From Bacteroidota bacterium (GTDB taxonomy: Bacteria > Bacteroidota > Bacteroidia > Chitinophagales > Chitinophagaceae), in contig JAFDXG010000056.1 in NCBI GenBank assembly GCA_018268105.1, forward strand, positions 46,951 through 110,950: a stretch of DNA of 64,000 bases. Direction: 5' to 3'. The notes under the pieces are model-generated. The model was not told the DNA's origin and searched no databases. It saw nothing but the letters and a program-made list of their open reading frames with translations. Position 1 is the stretch's first letter. Each line of letters opens with the position of its first letter. The position numbers were made by a program, and so were the translations under genes. Below are positions 53,236 to 62,419 of the stretch, piece after piece.

Positions 53236-53916
53236 TTGCGTTATTTTATCATTTTATTTGGAATTGCTGCGGTGCTGAGCAGTTGCAGCAGCCTTAAATC
53301 TGTTACCCGTTCCGGTAAATCAACTCATGCAGGCATGAAGTCTGATACAGAACGAGATGCGACATCAGTTACCTCAAACCAGAACCATGAATCGCTGCCA
53401 TTGATGCCGGAGAAAAGAAATGCCCCGAAAATTATTTTTCTTACCCCGTTTAATATTGAGAAAGGAGACCCGCTTCAGTTTAAATATGCAATTAAAATGA
53501 ATGTTGAGGTAGAAAGACTTGTTAATATTGACCTCTATCATTTTATTGATAACTGGTGGGGTACTCCCTACAGGATGGGTGGTTCCACACAAAAAGGAGT
53601 AGACTGCTCCGCATTTACCCAAACCCTTATATCAGATATATTCGGGCAACAAATTCCTCGTACAGCGCAGGAACAAAAAGATTTCTGCAGTACTGTTGAC
53701 CTCAACAATCTGAAGGAAGGCGACCTTATTTTTTTCAAAACAAAAAAAGGAAGGGATATTACCCATGTAGGTATATATCTGATGGACGAACGATTTGTTC
53801 ATGCATCTTCTTCCAACGGGGTTATGATCAGTAGCCTGTCAGAACCATACTGGAGCCGCCATTTTGCGGGCGCCGGACGGGTGGTGGATGAGCAAATAAC
53901 TACAGCCGTTAGGTAG
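53236..53916 (+). CDS. NlpC/P60 (C40) peptidoglycan hydrolase lipoprotein
   Basis: 226 residues from a TTG start at 53236; the signal peptide directly follows, with lipobox Cys at residue 17 ('AAVLSSCSSLK'). The NlpC/P60 domain covers about 95-220: nucleophile Cys in 'GGSTQKGVDCSAFTQTLI', His in 'ITHVGIYLMD' and the third polar residue near 'FVHASSSNGV'. It likely cleaves D-Glu-meso-DAP bonds in stem peptides at the outer membrane. Divergent from dnaE. No ATG start is available before the signal. Confidence 0.85.
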   Translation: MRYFIILFGIAAVLSSCSSLKSVTRSGKSTHAGMKSDTERDATSVTSNQNHESLPLMPEKRNAPKIIFLTPFNIEKGDPLQFKYAIKMNVEVERLVNIDLYHFIDNWWGTPYRMGGSTQKGVDCSAFTQTLISDIFGQQIPRTAQEQKDFCSTVDLNNLKEGDLIFFKTKKGRDITHVGIYLMDERFVHASSSNGVMISSLSEPYWSRHFAGAGRVVDEQITTAVR

Positions 53917-54130
53917 AAATGAGATTAATTGATATTATAAACGTGAATTGAGAAACCAGAAAAATAATTTTGAAACGAAGGTGAGGAGGCCCAGTGTGAA
54001 GAGCTAACAGCACAAACGAGACGCTTTGATTGAGGCAGGAATCTGTTTGCCGAAGGTGAATATGATTGGCAAAAAAGTACAGCATCATCTATAATATTCA
54101 ACAATATTGCTGTTGGTTTTGTAACCAACT

Positions 54131-54787
54131 TTACAATTGCTTATAATTAGCAGCTCCGCTTTTAAACGGGGTTTTCAACATATTGTGAAGACTATTCAGA
54201 CTAAAGCCATTATTGTAAAAATGTATTGCGAGAACTACGAAGGAAATTAATGCAAGTACAGCAGCCCAAAACCACCATTTTCGAAAAATATTTTTACGGG
54301 CAGATGCAATTTCTTCTGAAAGGTTTTCCGGTAAAAAACTACCACTCACTTCTGTATCGCCACGGAGAATTAAATGACTGGCATCTTGTCTTATTACTCT
54401 GACTGCTGGAACGGGCTGCAAAAAATTGTAAGAGATTGTTGGGGAGTCCAGTATGATATTTCCTGATTCATCATAAGACAAAATACCAATATCCCTCCAG
54501 TCGAAAGATTGCTTTTCCTTTAGTTGGGATTTTAAATCAAATGAAAAGTCATTTATTTTTTTAATAGCCTCCCATTCTTCAATGCCCATAGCAGAAGCAA
54601 TATATTGAAATAGACTTTTGCCGGGAGCATCCTGCATATCATCAAATACGACTTTATAGGTTGGGGGCATAATCACATGATCAGAAAAATTGCTGATAGC
54701 CGGAACTCTTTGTAATTGCAAAGTTCCTAAACCGGGGAGGCTCAGCGATTTATTTTGTATCAGATATTGATGCAGTATTTCCAGCAT
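54131..54787 (-). CDS. HU-CCDC81-like protein with one membrane helix
   Basis: 218 residues. The N-terminal half matches the bacterial HU-CCDC81 pair of HU-like domains: 'LHQYLIQNKSLSLPGLGTLQLQRVPA', 'DHVIMPPTYKVVFDD', 'QSFDWRDIGILSYDESGNIIL'. A membrane helix lies at about 171-190 ('WWFWAAVLALISFVVLAIHF'). Bacteroidota homologues usually continue into a periplasmic SPOR domain of about 75 residues; here only about 25 residues follow the helix, so that domain is missing. It may link DNA or cytoplasmic partners to the envelope; function is inferred. Transcribed after the barrel and TPR genes. Confidence 0.75.
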   Translation of the reverse strand: MLEILHQYLIQNKSLSLPGLGTLQLQRVPAISNFSDHVIMPPTYKVVFDDMQDAPGKSLFQYIASAMGIEEWEAIKKINDFSFDLKSQLKEKQSFDWRDIGILSYDESGNIILDSPTISYNFLQPVPAVRVIRQDASHLILRGDTEVSGSFLPENLSEEIASARKNIFRKWWFWAAVLALISFVVLAIHFYNNGFSLNSLHNMLKTPFKSGAANYKQL

Positions 54788-54853
54788 GAAGGCCCTTAAA
54801 ACGTTTGATAATGCGCTAAGATAGATATTTTATTGGTTGCAGGGATATTACTG

Positions 54854-54984
54854 CTGCAGGGGCGCGTATTCCAAATTTTCGCAGGTGGGTGGTGACCCCA
54901 TCATCTGTAGAACCCGCTACCGGTAGGTGTCTCACCGACCTGAATGTTGCATATGAAGCGAAAATTTGGAATGCACCCCTGCAG
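54854..54984. repeat. 131-bp palindromic (MITE/REP-like) element
   Basis: The outer arms, 54854-54882 and 54958-54984, are inverted repeats: 9 bp (CTGCAGGGG) and 15 bp (ATTCCAAATTTTCGC) are identical in both and only a 3-5 bp stretch between them differs. Inside lies a second hairpin, GGTAGGTG (54922-54929) / CACCGACC (54933-54940), with loop TCT and one mismatch. There is no ORF. The element sits between the barrel and HU-like genes. It is GC-richer than the flanks and resembles small non-autonomous palindromic repeats. Confidence 0.75.
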
Positions 54985-55004
54985 GGCGGGATTCAGCGGA
55001 AATT

Positions 55005-56666
55005 TCATTTCGTAAAATTAAATACTATCCCACCAAGAATATTAAACCCATACACATCATACTGATTCCAGCGCTGATACGTGTTGTTGAAGATATTATT
55101 GGCCTGCAGCCACAAATTAAACTGTTTGGTTATTCTGAACTCCAACCCCGCATTCAGGTCTACGGGGCTCCTCATTTTTTTTTCGAGATCGCCTGGTGTT
55201 TTGAATTTTGCTCCTTCAAAAAAGAAAAGATCACTCTTGAACCAGAGGTCTTTAATTATTTTCCATCGCAGTGATGCATCAAATTCCCTGGGTATTATAC
55301 CCCAGGCCTGAGGATAAGTTTTATGTTTATTAAAAAGCAGCCAGTTGAATTTGGCAGTCAGTGAAAAATCTTCAGCCTGCACCACACCCACTTCTCCATG
55401 AAGCTGGAATGCGCTGAGCTTTTCTTCATGCAGTATAGAGAAACTTTTGCCATCGCCCAGGTTGTTTACTCCATAATTATTTACAAACAAAGGCATGTTG
55501 TAAAACTGCACAAGGCCTGCTTTTACATTATAAAAAAAACGTTCGAGGAATGTGCCTTTAATACCGCCATAAGTTTCATGGATGCGGGTATTAAACAGGG
55601 TGTCGGGCTGATCAATATAAGGATTGATAGATGTCCAGCGCCTGTATGAGCCTTTGTCGTAGTGCATCAGCCATCCAAACTGGAGTATGGCTTCTTCACC
55701 ACTGAGTTTTACATCTGCCATTATATCGGGCAACAACTTGAAAGAAGAGTTATCCCAGGAGGGAATAAATCCGCCATGAATATTTAATATATCATTGGTA
55801 TATTGAATGGCAATGGGTACAGTAAAAAGTGTATTGTTTATTGACGGGAGAGACTTTCTGGCCAATTGGGTATAATCGCCGTGCAATCCCAGGTGTATAC
55901 TAAGCTCGTTATTGATTATTTTCTCCAGGGGGATATCTGCTATGGCATTAAATTCTCGGGCGCTATGATTGTCATTAAAGAAACCGATGGTTACATTAGG
56001 ATTATATTTCAATCCGAACCCGGTAAGCTCAGTGTTTCTAAACCCTATGTTGGCGTCAACACCGAGGTATCTTTTCAACAGATCATTTTTTGAGTAGGAA
56101 AATGCATTGTGGTCGTAGCCATAAAGATGATATGACTGGTTGCTAAATCCGACACGTCCATATAGTTCCTGTTTAGCAGCATTTGTAGTGCTTCCGTATA
56201 TATCAGCATCGGCTTTTGAATATTGCTGATAGGGTATTGCACTTCCTTTAGAAGATATAAAGTTGCCAAGTATGTTCAGGGTAGAATTGTGTCCATTGGT
56301 AAACGTAAGTCCTGCCTGTGCAAAAGGAGTTTGAAAGTTTCCATATCCCAGTTTTACAAAATTAGCTGCAGACCATTTTGCTGTGGAGTCAATATTCAAT
56401 GCTACTGCACTTACCGTAGCCGGTTGATATACCAATGCAAGACTATTGACCGGGATATTATATTTGAAAACAGGCCTTGATGAATCCGGAACAGGAGGTG
56501 CTGCATTAAAATTAATTTTGGCAGCTTCCTTCAAAGAAGGTTTGAAAGAAGAAGTAATATCAATTGTTTCCTTTTTTAGTATATCCTGGGCATTCCCGCT
56601 GAAGGCAATGCATACTGATATGATGGTTAAAAAAGTAAAACGTTTGAAGGTTATTGTATTTTGCAT
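55005..56666 (-). CDS. TonB-receptor-like outer-membrane barrel protein
   Basis: 553 residues with a signal peptide (cleavage near SGNAQ at 23-27). A short N-terminal segment ('DILKKETIDITSSFKPSLKEAAKINF') replaces a plug. About 16 amphipathic strands follow, ending 'WNQYDVYGFNILGGIVFNFTK' with a C-terminal aromatic barrel signature. 'GLEFRITKQFNLWLQANNIFNNTYQRWNQY' is the classic last-strand sequence of TonB-dependent receptors. It lies 38 bp after the large TPR gene, a pairing common in Bacteroidota. Together they may form an envelope assembly or transport complex (inference). Confidence 0.8.
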   Translation of the reverse strand: MQNTITFKRFTFLTIISVCIAFSGNAQDILKKETIDITSSFKPSLKEAAKINFNAAPPVPDSSRPVFKYNIPVNSLALVYQPATVSAVALNIDSTAKWSAANFVKLGYGNFQTPFAQAGLTFTNGHNSTLNILGNFISSKGSAIPYQQYSKADADIYGSTTNAAKQELYGRVGFSNQSYHLYGYDHNAFSYSKNDLLKRYLGVDANIGFRNTELTGFGLKYNPNVTIGFFNDNHSAREFNAIADIPLEKIINNELSIHLGLHGDYTQLARKSLPSINNTLFTVPIAIQYTNDILNIHGGFIPSWDNSSFKLLPDIMADVKLSGEEAILQFGWLMHYDKGSYRRWTSINPYIDQPDTLFNTRIHETYGGIKGTFLERFFYNVKAGLVQFYNMPLFVNNYGVNNLGDGKSFSILHEEKLSAFQLHGEVGVVQAEDFSLTAKFNWLLFNKHKTYPQAWGIIPREFDASLRWKIIKDLWFKSDLFFFEGAKFKTPGDLEKKMRSPVDLNAGLEFRITKQFNLWLQANNIFNNTYQRWNQYDVYGFNILGGIVFNFTK

Positions 56667-56703
56667 GGTATTCCCTGTTGAATATTATTATTGGGTGAGG
56701 TAT

Positions 56704-59700
56704 TTAACCCCCAATTTTACTATTTGTTTTTTCTTCAGCTATCACACGCTGAAGTTTATCATTCGCCTCGTTTTTTAATTCTGTAATCTTACTGTTGTCT
56801 ACTACGCTCTGCAAAGTAGCTTTAGCGTTGAAATAATCTTTTTCTTTCAAAAATATATCTCCTAGCAAAAGGTAGGCTTTGGTAATCCAGTAGTCGTATG
56901 AGCCGGATTTATTTATGGTTTCGAAAGCTGCTTTGTCTGCGTTTTTTAAATCGTTTAATGTATAATAGCAACTGGCTATTTCGTACCTCGCTTCTGCACC
57001 AAAAGAGGCTTTATTGATGTTTACCACACTTCTGAAGTTTTGAATTGCCTCACTGTATTGCCCTTTGTCCTGTGCGGCTCTGGCTGTAACCATATAGGCA
57101 AGCACTTTATCGTCTACGCCGGTGTTTTTTTCTTTCAGTAATTCCTGGGCATTGGATACTGCAGCTGCCCATTTCTTTTGCTGGTACTGGCTTCGTAACA
57201 TACCCCTCATACCTTCTAAGCGATTTTCGCCACCTGCAGACAATTCTTTTAGTTTTGTAAAATATTCCTCAGCTTTTGGATAATCCTGAAGTTCAAAATA
57301 ATAAATACGTCCTGCCTGTGCTGCAGCCATCTCTGCATATTTGCTTTGCCCTTTATCAGCTACTGTGGCATAGCCGCCTGATGCATTTTGCCAGTCTTTT
57401 TTCTGGTTATAAATTTCACTTCTCAGGAACCATGCATCCAATGCATGCTGTCCATCCGGGAATTTAGAGAGATAATTATTTAAGGCGTTAAGTGCACCGT
57501 TATAGTCTTTGTCTATATATTTATTTTCTGCTCCTTTGTAGGTAAGGTTATCCTCTTCGTTTACTGTTACCGATTTGCCGATGCTCTTCATAAAACTGAT
57601 ATACTCATCTGTGTTTCCATCGGCAGAATAAATAGCTTTTATATTATCAATAGCTTCTCCGGCTTCGGGGGCATTAGGATATTGGGCAATCAGTTTCTTA
57701 AACTGATTGAGGGCTTCTGCATTATTATTCATATTATAATAACATAAACCCAGTTTCATTTGTGCTTCCGGTTTCAGGTTGCCGCCTGCAGAGGAATTAA
57801 TCACATTATTTAAATAGGGTACTGCTTCACGATACTTTTCGTCTGCGAGATATGTTTTTGCAATTTCGAGGTTTACGTCGGCGCTTATTGATGAGCCTGG
57901 AAATTTCCGATCGAAGCTTTTGAGCAGACTGATTTTCTCATTGGGACTGTTAATACCTGCTATCATAGCATTTTGGAAAGTTGCATAATCAGCAGCAGGC
58001 CAGCTATTGTTTATGATCGTGTTGTACATGGATTTTGCCCGGGGGAAATTTTTTCCCATGTAATAACAGTCTGCGGTACGCAGATAAGCATCCTGGTCAA
58101 CAGGCTTAGCATTAATCGTTGGGTTTTTGCTTACCTGTTCAAATAAAGGCAGGGCAAGGTTGTAATTTTCTTTTTTATAATAGCAATAACCCAAATTATA
58201 CCTGGCATTTGCGGGTGTTACTTCGCCTTCGGAATTACCGGGGTGACTCAGGTAGTCATAATAATAACGTATAGCATCATCAATGTGGTTTTGCCTGTAG
58301 GCAATTTCACCTTCCCAAAAATTTACCATCGGGGCTACAGATGCATTGTAAGGATCTTTAGCTGCCTTATCCAGTAAGGCTTTTGCACCATCAAGATTCT
58401 GATCGTTGATCAGTTCCATTGCCCTGCCATACATGATCCTGGGGAACATTTTTTTTACTGATTCTGAAGGAGATTGTATTTTTTCGAGTGTATTCAGCGC
58501 TTCCCTGTAATTGTTGGTATTAGCAAGTAATGCAGCAGCTATCTCCGCTGCTTCTTTCTGATATACTGAGTTAGGGTATTCATCCAGGAATTTTTTGAAT
58601 TCGTTAAGTGCTATATCCTGGTAGCCCAGTTCATAGGATAGCTTGGCATAGTTGAATTTTGATACTTCGCGCTGGGAAAGATTTACATTGTTAGTGGCTC
58701 CAAATGAAAAAGCATTTCTTGCATTTGCCTTATCACCGAGTTTAAGATAGGCATCACCAAGTATATACATTGCATTCTGACTCAGTGAATCTTCGCCGCC
58801 GCTGAGTGGTTTAAGATTTTCTACTGCATTGGTAAGGTCATTGGTCTGGTAATAGCAATAAGCAAGTTCATACAAAGTTTCACGACTTACTTTTTTTGAT
58901 TTATTTACATAATCTCTCAGATAAGGCAATGCTTTTGCATATTCTCTTTTCTCAAAAAAAGCGTGGCCCATCAGTTCTCCCATAGGTACATCGTTTCTTC
59001 CCTTATTTTTTTTCAGGGCTGATTCGCCGTAGTCTACCGCTTTTTCTTTCTGCCCCTGTGCATAATAAATGTTGGCTACATAAAAAGGTACTACCGATGC
59101 ATAATCAGGATCTTTCTCTATTTTTTGAAATGCGGGAAGCGCTGCTTTGTAATTTTTCTTCGTATAAGTAATTACACCATAGTAATAATTGGCAGCTTTA
59201 TAATTGGCATCCGTCGGATTTTTAGCAATACTTTCGAGCAGTGGCATAGCCTGATCGTATTTGTCCATGGTAAAATATGCATACCCCTGGTGAAATTTCA
59301 TTGCAGATATCTGCTTATTGCTGAGGTTTTGTACACTGGTTTGTTCATAGTATGCAAGTGCATTTCTTAAGTCGTTTTTCCTGAAATAATATTCAGCGAG
59401 ATAAAAGCTAAGTCTTTCTGTAAGTGAGGGGTTATAATTTAATCCAATAAAATGCTCTGCATCCTTTGCGGAAAAGCTTTCATTTTGCTGCAGTCCGCAG
59501 GCTAATGCATAAAAGCGGATATCATCAGTTGCTAAAGCATTGTTGGTACGGTCGGCGGAACTTGTAGCTTGCCTGAGTGATTTGAACAAAGGGTATGCAA
59601 GGCTGAATTGTTCATTCTGGAAGAATTCTTTTGCCTGCTTATAAGTTATCAGCGGATCTGTATTAATGGCAGAAGGCTGAGACATTACTGCTGATGCAAT

Positions 59701-59742
59701 GCAGCAAAGTGTACATGTTAAAATAAAGGATGGTATGCGCAT
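56704..59742 (-). CDS. Large exported TPR-repeat protein
   Basis: 1012 residues from the ATG at 59742, which starts a signal peptide ('MRIPSFILTCTLCCIASAVMSQ'). Almost the whole mature chain is TPR repeats of the YbgF/BamD type, e.g. 'YYFRKNDLRNALAYYEQTSVQ', 'GLCYYNMNNNAEALNQFKKLIAQYPNAPEA', 'YEIASCYYTLNDLKNADKAA'. I count around twenty helical pairs. It should act as a periplasmic scaffold. The frame extends to 59787, but the signal peptide decides the start. First gene of the TPR-barrel-HU unit. Confidence 0.85.
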   Translation of the reverse strand: MRIPSFILTCTLCCIASAVMSQPSAINTDPLITYKQAKEFFQNEQFSLAYPLFKSLRQATSSADRTNNALATDDIRFYALACGLQQNESFSAKDAEHFIGLNYNPSLTERLSFYLAEYYFRKNDLRNALAYYEQTSVQNLSNKQISAMKFHQGYAYFTMDKYDQAMPLLESIAKNPTDANYKAANYYYGVITYTKKNYKAALPAFQKIEKDPDYASVVPFYVANIYYAQGQKEKAVDYGESALKKNKGRNDVPMGELMGHAFFEKREYAKALPYLRDYVNKSKKVSRETLYELAYCYYQTNDLTNAVENLKPLSGGEDSLSQNAMYILGDAYLKLGDKANARNAFSFGATNNVNLSQREVSKFNYAKLSYELGYQDIALNEFKKFLDEYPNSVYQKEAAEIAAALLANTNNYREALNTLEKIQSPSESVKKMFPRIMYGRAMELINDQNLDGAKALLDKAAKDPYNASVAPMVNFWEGEIAYRQNHIDDAIRYYYDYLSHPGNSEGEVTPANARYNLGYCYYKKENYNLALPLFEQVSKNPTINAKPVDQDAYLRTADCYYMGKNFPRAKSMYNTIINNSWPAADYATFQNAMIAGINSPNEKISLLKSFDRKFPGSSISADVNLEIAKTYLADEKYREAVPYLNNVINSSAGGNLKPEAQMKLGLCYYNMNNNAEALNQFKKLIAQYPNAPEAGEAIDNIKAIYSADGNTDEYISFMKSIGKSVTVNEEDNLTYKGAENKYIDKDYNGALNALNNYLSKFPDGQHALDAWFLRSEIYNQKKDWQNASGGYATVADKGQSKYAEMAAAQAGRIYYFELQDYPKAEEYFTKLKELSAGGENRLEGMRGMLRSQYQQKKWAAAVSNAQELLKEKNTGVDDKVLAYMVTARAAQDKGQYSEAIQNFRSVVNINKASFGAEARYEIASCYYTLNDLKNADKAAFETINKSGSYDYWITKAYLLLGDIFLKEKDYFNAKATLQSVVDNSKITELKNEANDKLQRVIAEEKTNSKIGG

Positions 59743-59882
59743 ACGTATATATTGGTTCCTGCACAATGTTGCTACGACTTTTGACATTGCACGAAGTTCT
59801 CCTGTCTTTTGTTATAAATTTCTTAAAGTAGAATTGCTGCAAGATACACTCTTACTTTTTTTGCAATAACCATTCCAATCCG

Positions 59883-59916
59883 TTTGTGGATAAAAGGTTG
59901 GTATCACTTATTTTTG
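59883..59916 (+). promoter_or_regulatory. Promoter of the DoxX gene
   Basis: TTTG at 59883-59886 and an exact -7 box TATTTTTG at 59909-59916, 22 bp apart, 18 nt before the ATG. Confidence 0.5.
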
Positions 59917-59934
59917 CGCACTAAAAAATAAAAA

Positions 59935-60342
59935 ATGAAAAGGTTATTATCAACAAATTATAAAGACTGGGGTTTTAATATAGCATTATTTGTTTTGCGT
60001 ATTTCAGCCGCATTGATGATACTGCCTCATGGATATGATAAACTCATTCATTTTACAGATAAGAAACATACGTTTATGAACTTCATGGGACTGGGAAGTA
60101 CATTATCTCTTTCCCTTATTACATTTGCTGAATTTTTCTGCGCCATATTTGTTATAATAGGATTGTTTACTAGGTTTACGGTACTGCCACTGGTTATTGC
60201 AATGGGAGTGGCTTTGTTCAAAGCACATGAAGGGGCAATTTTCGGAGGCGGAGAAAAAGCAGCGTTATACTTCGCCATGTTCTTTTGTATCTTATTGGTT
60301 GGCCCGGGTAAGGCCAGTGTAGATGGAATAATGGGTAAATAA
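59935..60342 (+). CDS. DoxX-family membrane protein
   Basis: 135 residues with four membrane helices and the DoxX pattern: 'ALFVLRISAALMILPHGYDKLIHF', 'AEFFCAIFVIIGLFTRFTVLPLVIAMGVALFKAH', 'EKAALYFAMFFCILLVGPGKASVDG'. DoxX proteins are linked to thiosulfate:quinone oxidoreductase or general redox defence; here neither link is visible. Convergent with dacB. Confidence 0.85.
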   Translation: MKRLLSTNYKDWGFNIALFVLRISAALMILPHGYDKLIHFTDKKHTFMNFMGLGSTLSLSLITFAEFFCAIFVIIGLFTRFTVLPLVIAMGVALFKAHEGAIFGGGEKAALYFAMFFCILLVGPGKASVDGIMGK

Positions 60343-60372
60343 ACTTGCTGAGAGAAATAAAGATTTATATCA

Positions 60373-61785
60373 TTATTTTAACAGATCCAGCACCCGGTAC
60401 ATTTTCCTTACCAGGTTGTTCGTTGATCCGTTATAGTTATTGACGAGAAAAGAGAAGATATAAGTTTTTCCATTTTTAGCAGTATGATAACCGGCAAATC
60501 CTTTTACACCCCTTATTGTTCCGCTTTTTATATGCATATTATTATACACAGGAAGCGAATTAAAAAATGAAGCAAACCAGGGCTGCTGTTGTGCATATTT
60601 CAATACTTCCACCTGTGCATGAGTGGTTACCCTGTTGAGTGGTGAAAGACCTGAGCCGTCTACTATATTCAATTCATTAGGGTCTATACCTTTTTGATTC
60701 CAGAAATTTTGAATCTGTGTTACCCCGGTATCTGTGGCCGCATAGCCGGTTTGCCGGTAAGCTATTGTTTTAAGTAATGCTTCACCATACAGATTAATAC
60801 TTTTTTTATTGAACCAATAGATCAGCGAATCAAGCGGGGGCGATTGATGTCTAAAGAATATGTTATTGGTATTTATGTTACTGCTGTCTGCAAAAACAAT
60901 AACCATTTGATTATTCCCTTTGCCGGTTTGAATAAGGGTATCGCGCAGTTCACCTAAAAACTGTGCGGCTGCTGAAGGGAAAGCTCCGGATATTTTGAAA
61001 CGATTCTCGTTTACCGGGATCGTTCCTTTAATTCTTCCTGTATCACCCGATGTTGGAAAATAAATATAAGCGTTGTCTCCACTGCCGGAGCGTGCTGCGC
61101 TGAGCTCAGACCGGAGAAAATAATTATTATACAAAACGGGATGGGTGCCTGCAATATCTACATGACTGCCTAACCTGCTTCCCGATTTCAATATGATATC
61201 GAACTGGTTTTCGCGCCAGTTCAATTTTTCTGCGCCGGCACCATAGTAATTGCCAATGTCCTGCCATATCCAGCCGTCGGGTATATCCTTTTTCGCCCAG
61301 CCACTATTATCAATTATGATATTGCTGCAATGTTTAAAATCATCAGGCAGTGAAGTAATAATTTGTTTAAGGGTTGTGCCTGGTGTGGTACTGCCCCACC
61401 TGGAACTGCCGAATGAAGGATCACCTGATGCTTGAATGACAATAGCTCCCGTACCAGGAAGGTTTTTGTCTTTAATTATTTCAAATGTAGTGCTGTAACG
61501 GAATGATTTACCTAATACCTCGAAAGCTGTAACACTGGTAATTACTTTTTGTGTGGATGCAGGCGCCATACCTGTTTGGCTGTTTTTGCCGAATACAATA
61601 TTGCCGCTTGCAGCATCAATAACATATAATGAACTGATCGCGTACTTTAACTGGGGATCATTTTCAAAAGTTTTGAAAGCCGTGGCAATTCTTTGGGAAA
61701 CCGTTTGGGCTCCCAGGTTACCACAGTAGTATAGCAACATTAATAACAGAATAATTTTATTACGGAAAAACACAATCGGATACAT
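60373..61785 (-). CDS. dacB: D-alanyl-D-alanine carboxypeptidase/endopeptidase (PBP4 type)
   Basis: 470 residues, serine-type S13 peptidase after a signal peptide ending near NLGAQ. Active-site tetrad Ser77-x-x-Lys80 in 'GMAPASTQKVITS', the SxN-like motif in 'IVDGSGLSPLNRVT' and the KTG-like box in 'NMHIKSGTIRGVKGF' (KSG). The long insertion between SxxK and SxN is the PBP4 hallmark. It trims and opens peptidoglycan cross-links in the periplasm. Ser replaces Thr in KTG, which is tolerated in the family. Confidence 0.9.
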   Translation of the reverse strand: MYPIVFFRNKIILLLMLLYYCGNLGAQTVSQRIATAFKTFENDPQLKYAISSLYVIDAASGNIVFGKNSQTGMAPASTQKVITSVTAFEVLGKSFRYSTTFEIIKDKNLPGTGAIVIQASGDPSFGSSRWGSTTPGTTLKQIITSLPDDFKHCSNIIIDNSGWAKKDIPDGWIWQDIGNYYGAGAEKLNWRENQFDIILKSGSRLGSHVDIAGTHPVLYNNYFLRSELSAARSGSGDNAYIYFPTSGDTGRIKGTIPVNENRFKISGAFPSAAAQFLGELRDTLIQTGKGNNQMVIVFADSSNINTNNIFFRHQSPPLDSLIYWFNKKSINLYGEALLKTIAYRQTGYAATDTGVTQIQNFWNQKGIDPNELNIVDGSGLSPLNRVTTHAQVEVLKYAQQQPWFASFFNSLPVYNNMHIKSGTIRGVKGFAGYHTAKNGKTYIFSFLVNNYNGSTNNLVRKMYRVLDLLK

Positions 61786-61831
61786 CCTTAAATTATTTTA
61801 TTGCTCCTGCCGGAATGAGTAAATTTACATT

Positions 61832-62419
61832 ATGGAAAATGAAGTTAGGGAACCTGCACCCAAATACAATTATATTTCAAGAGAGGACTACCTTCTTAAA
61901 GAGCGGAGTTCTGAAGAAAAGCAAGAATATTTCGACGGACATATTATTGCTATGTCGGGCGCCAGTTTGAAGCATAATATTATAGAAAGTAATGTAACAG
62001 GAACTTTATTTTCATTTCTTAAAGGCAAGAAATGTCAGGTCTTGCCTTCTAACATGCGTGTTACTAATCCCACACAGGACGCATATATGTATCCAGATGC
62101 CACCATTGTTTGTGATGGGCCGGAACTGGAAGCAGATACTTTTGACACCCTTACCAATCCGGCAGTAATTTTTGAATTGCTTTCCCCTTCTACAGCAGGC
62201 ATGGACAAGGGTAGAAAATTTTTCTTTTACAGGGAAATTCCTTCCCTTCGCGAGTATATCATGATTGATACCAGCAGGAGATATATTATTGCTGCCCGCA
62301 GGCAAAACGATAATTCCTGGCTGTTCGAAAACATTGATGATAGCCATGATAGCTTAACTATTCAAACAATACATTTCAGCTTAACCCTCCGGGAAATATA
62401 TGATGGTACAGGTCTCTGA
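61832..62419 (+). CDS. Uma2-family (DUF820) restriction-endonuclease-fold protein
   Basis: 195 residues. Uma2 core: 'ISREDYLLKERSSEEKQEYFDGHIIAMSGASLKHN' at the start, then 'YPDATIVCDGPEL', 'PAVIFELLSPSTAGMDKGRKFFFYREIPSLREYIMIDT'. The Asp, Glu and later acidic residues form a PD-(D/E)xK-like site (Asp in 'MYPDATIVC', Glu in 'IFELLSP'). The family is multiplied in cyanobacteria and some Bacteroidota; its biological role is unclear. It overlaps cinA by 20 nt, suggesting co-translation, perhaps DNA-damage related (inference). Confidence 0.85.
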   Translation: MENEVREPAPKYNYISREDYLLKERSSEEKQEYFDGHIIAMSGASLKHNIIESNVTGTLFSFLKGKKCQVLPSNMRVTNPTQDAYMYPDATIVCDGPELEADTFDTLTNPAVIFELLSPSTAGMDKGRKFFFYREIPSLREYIMIDTSRRYIIAARRQNDNSWLFENIDDSHDSLTIQTIHFSLTLREIYDGTGL

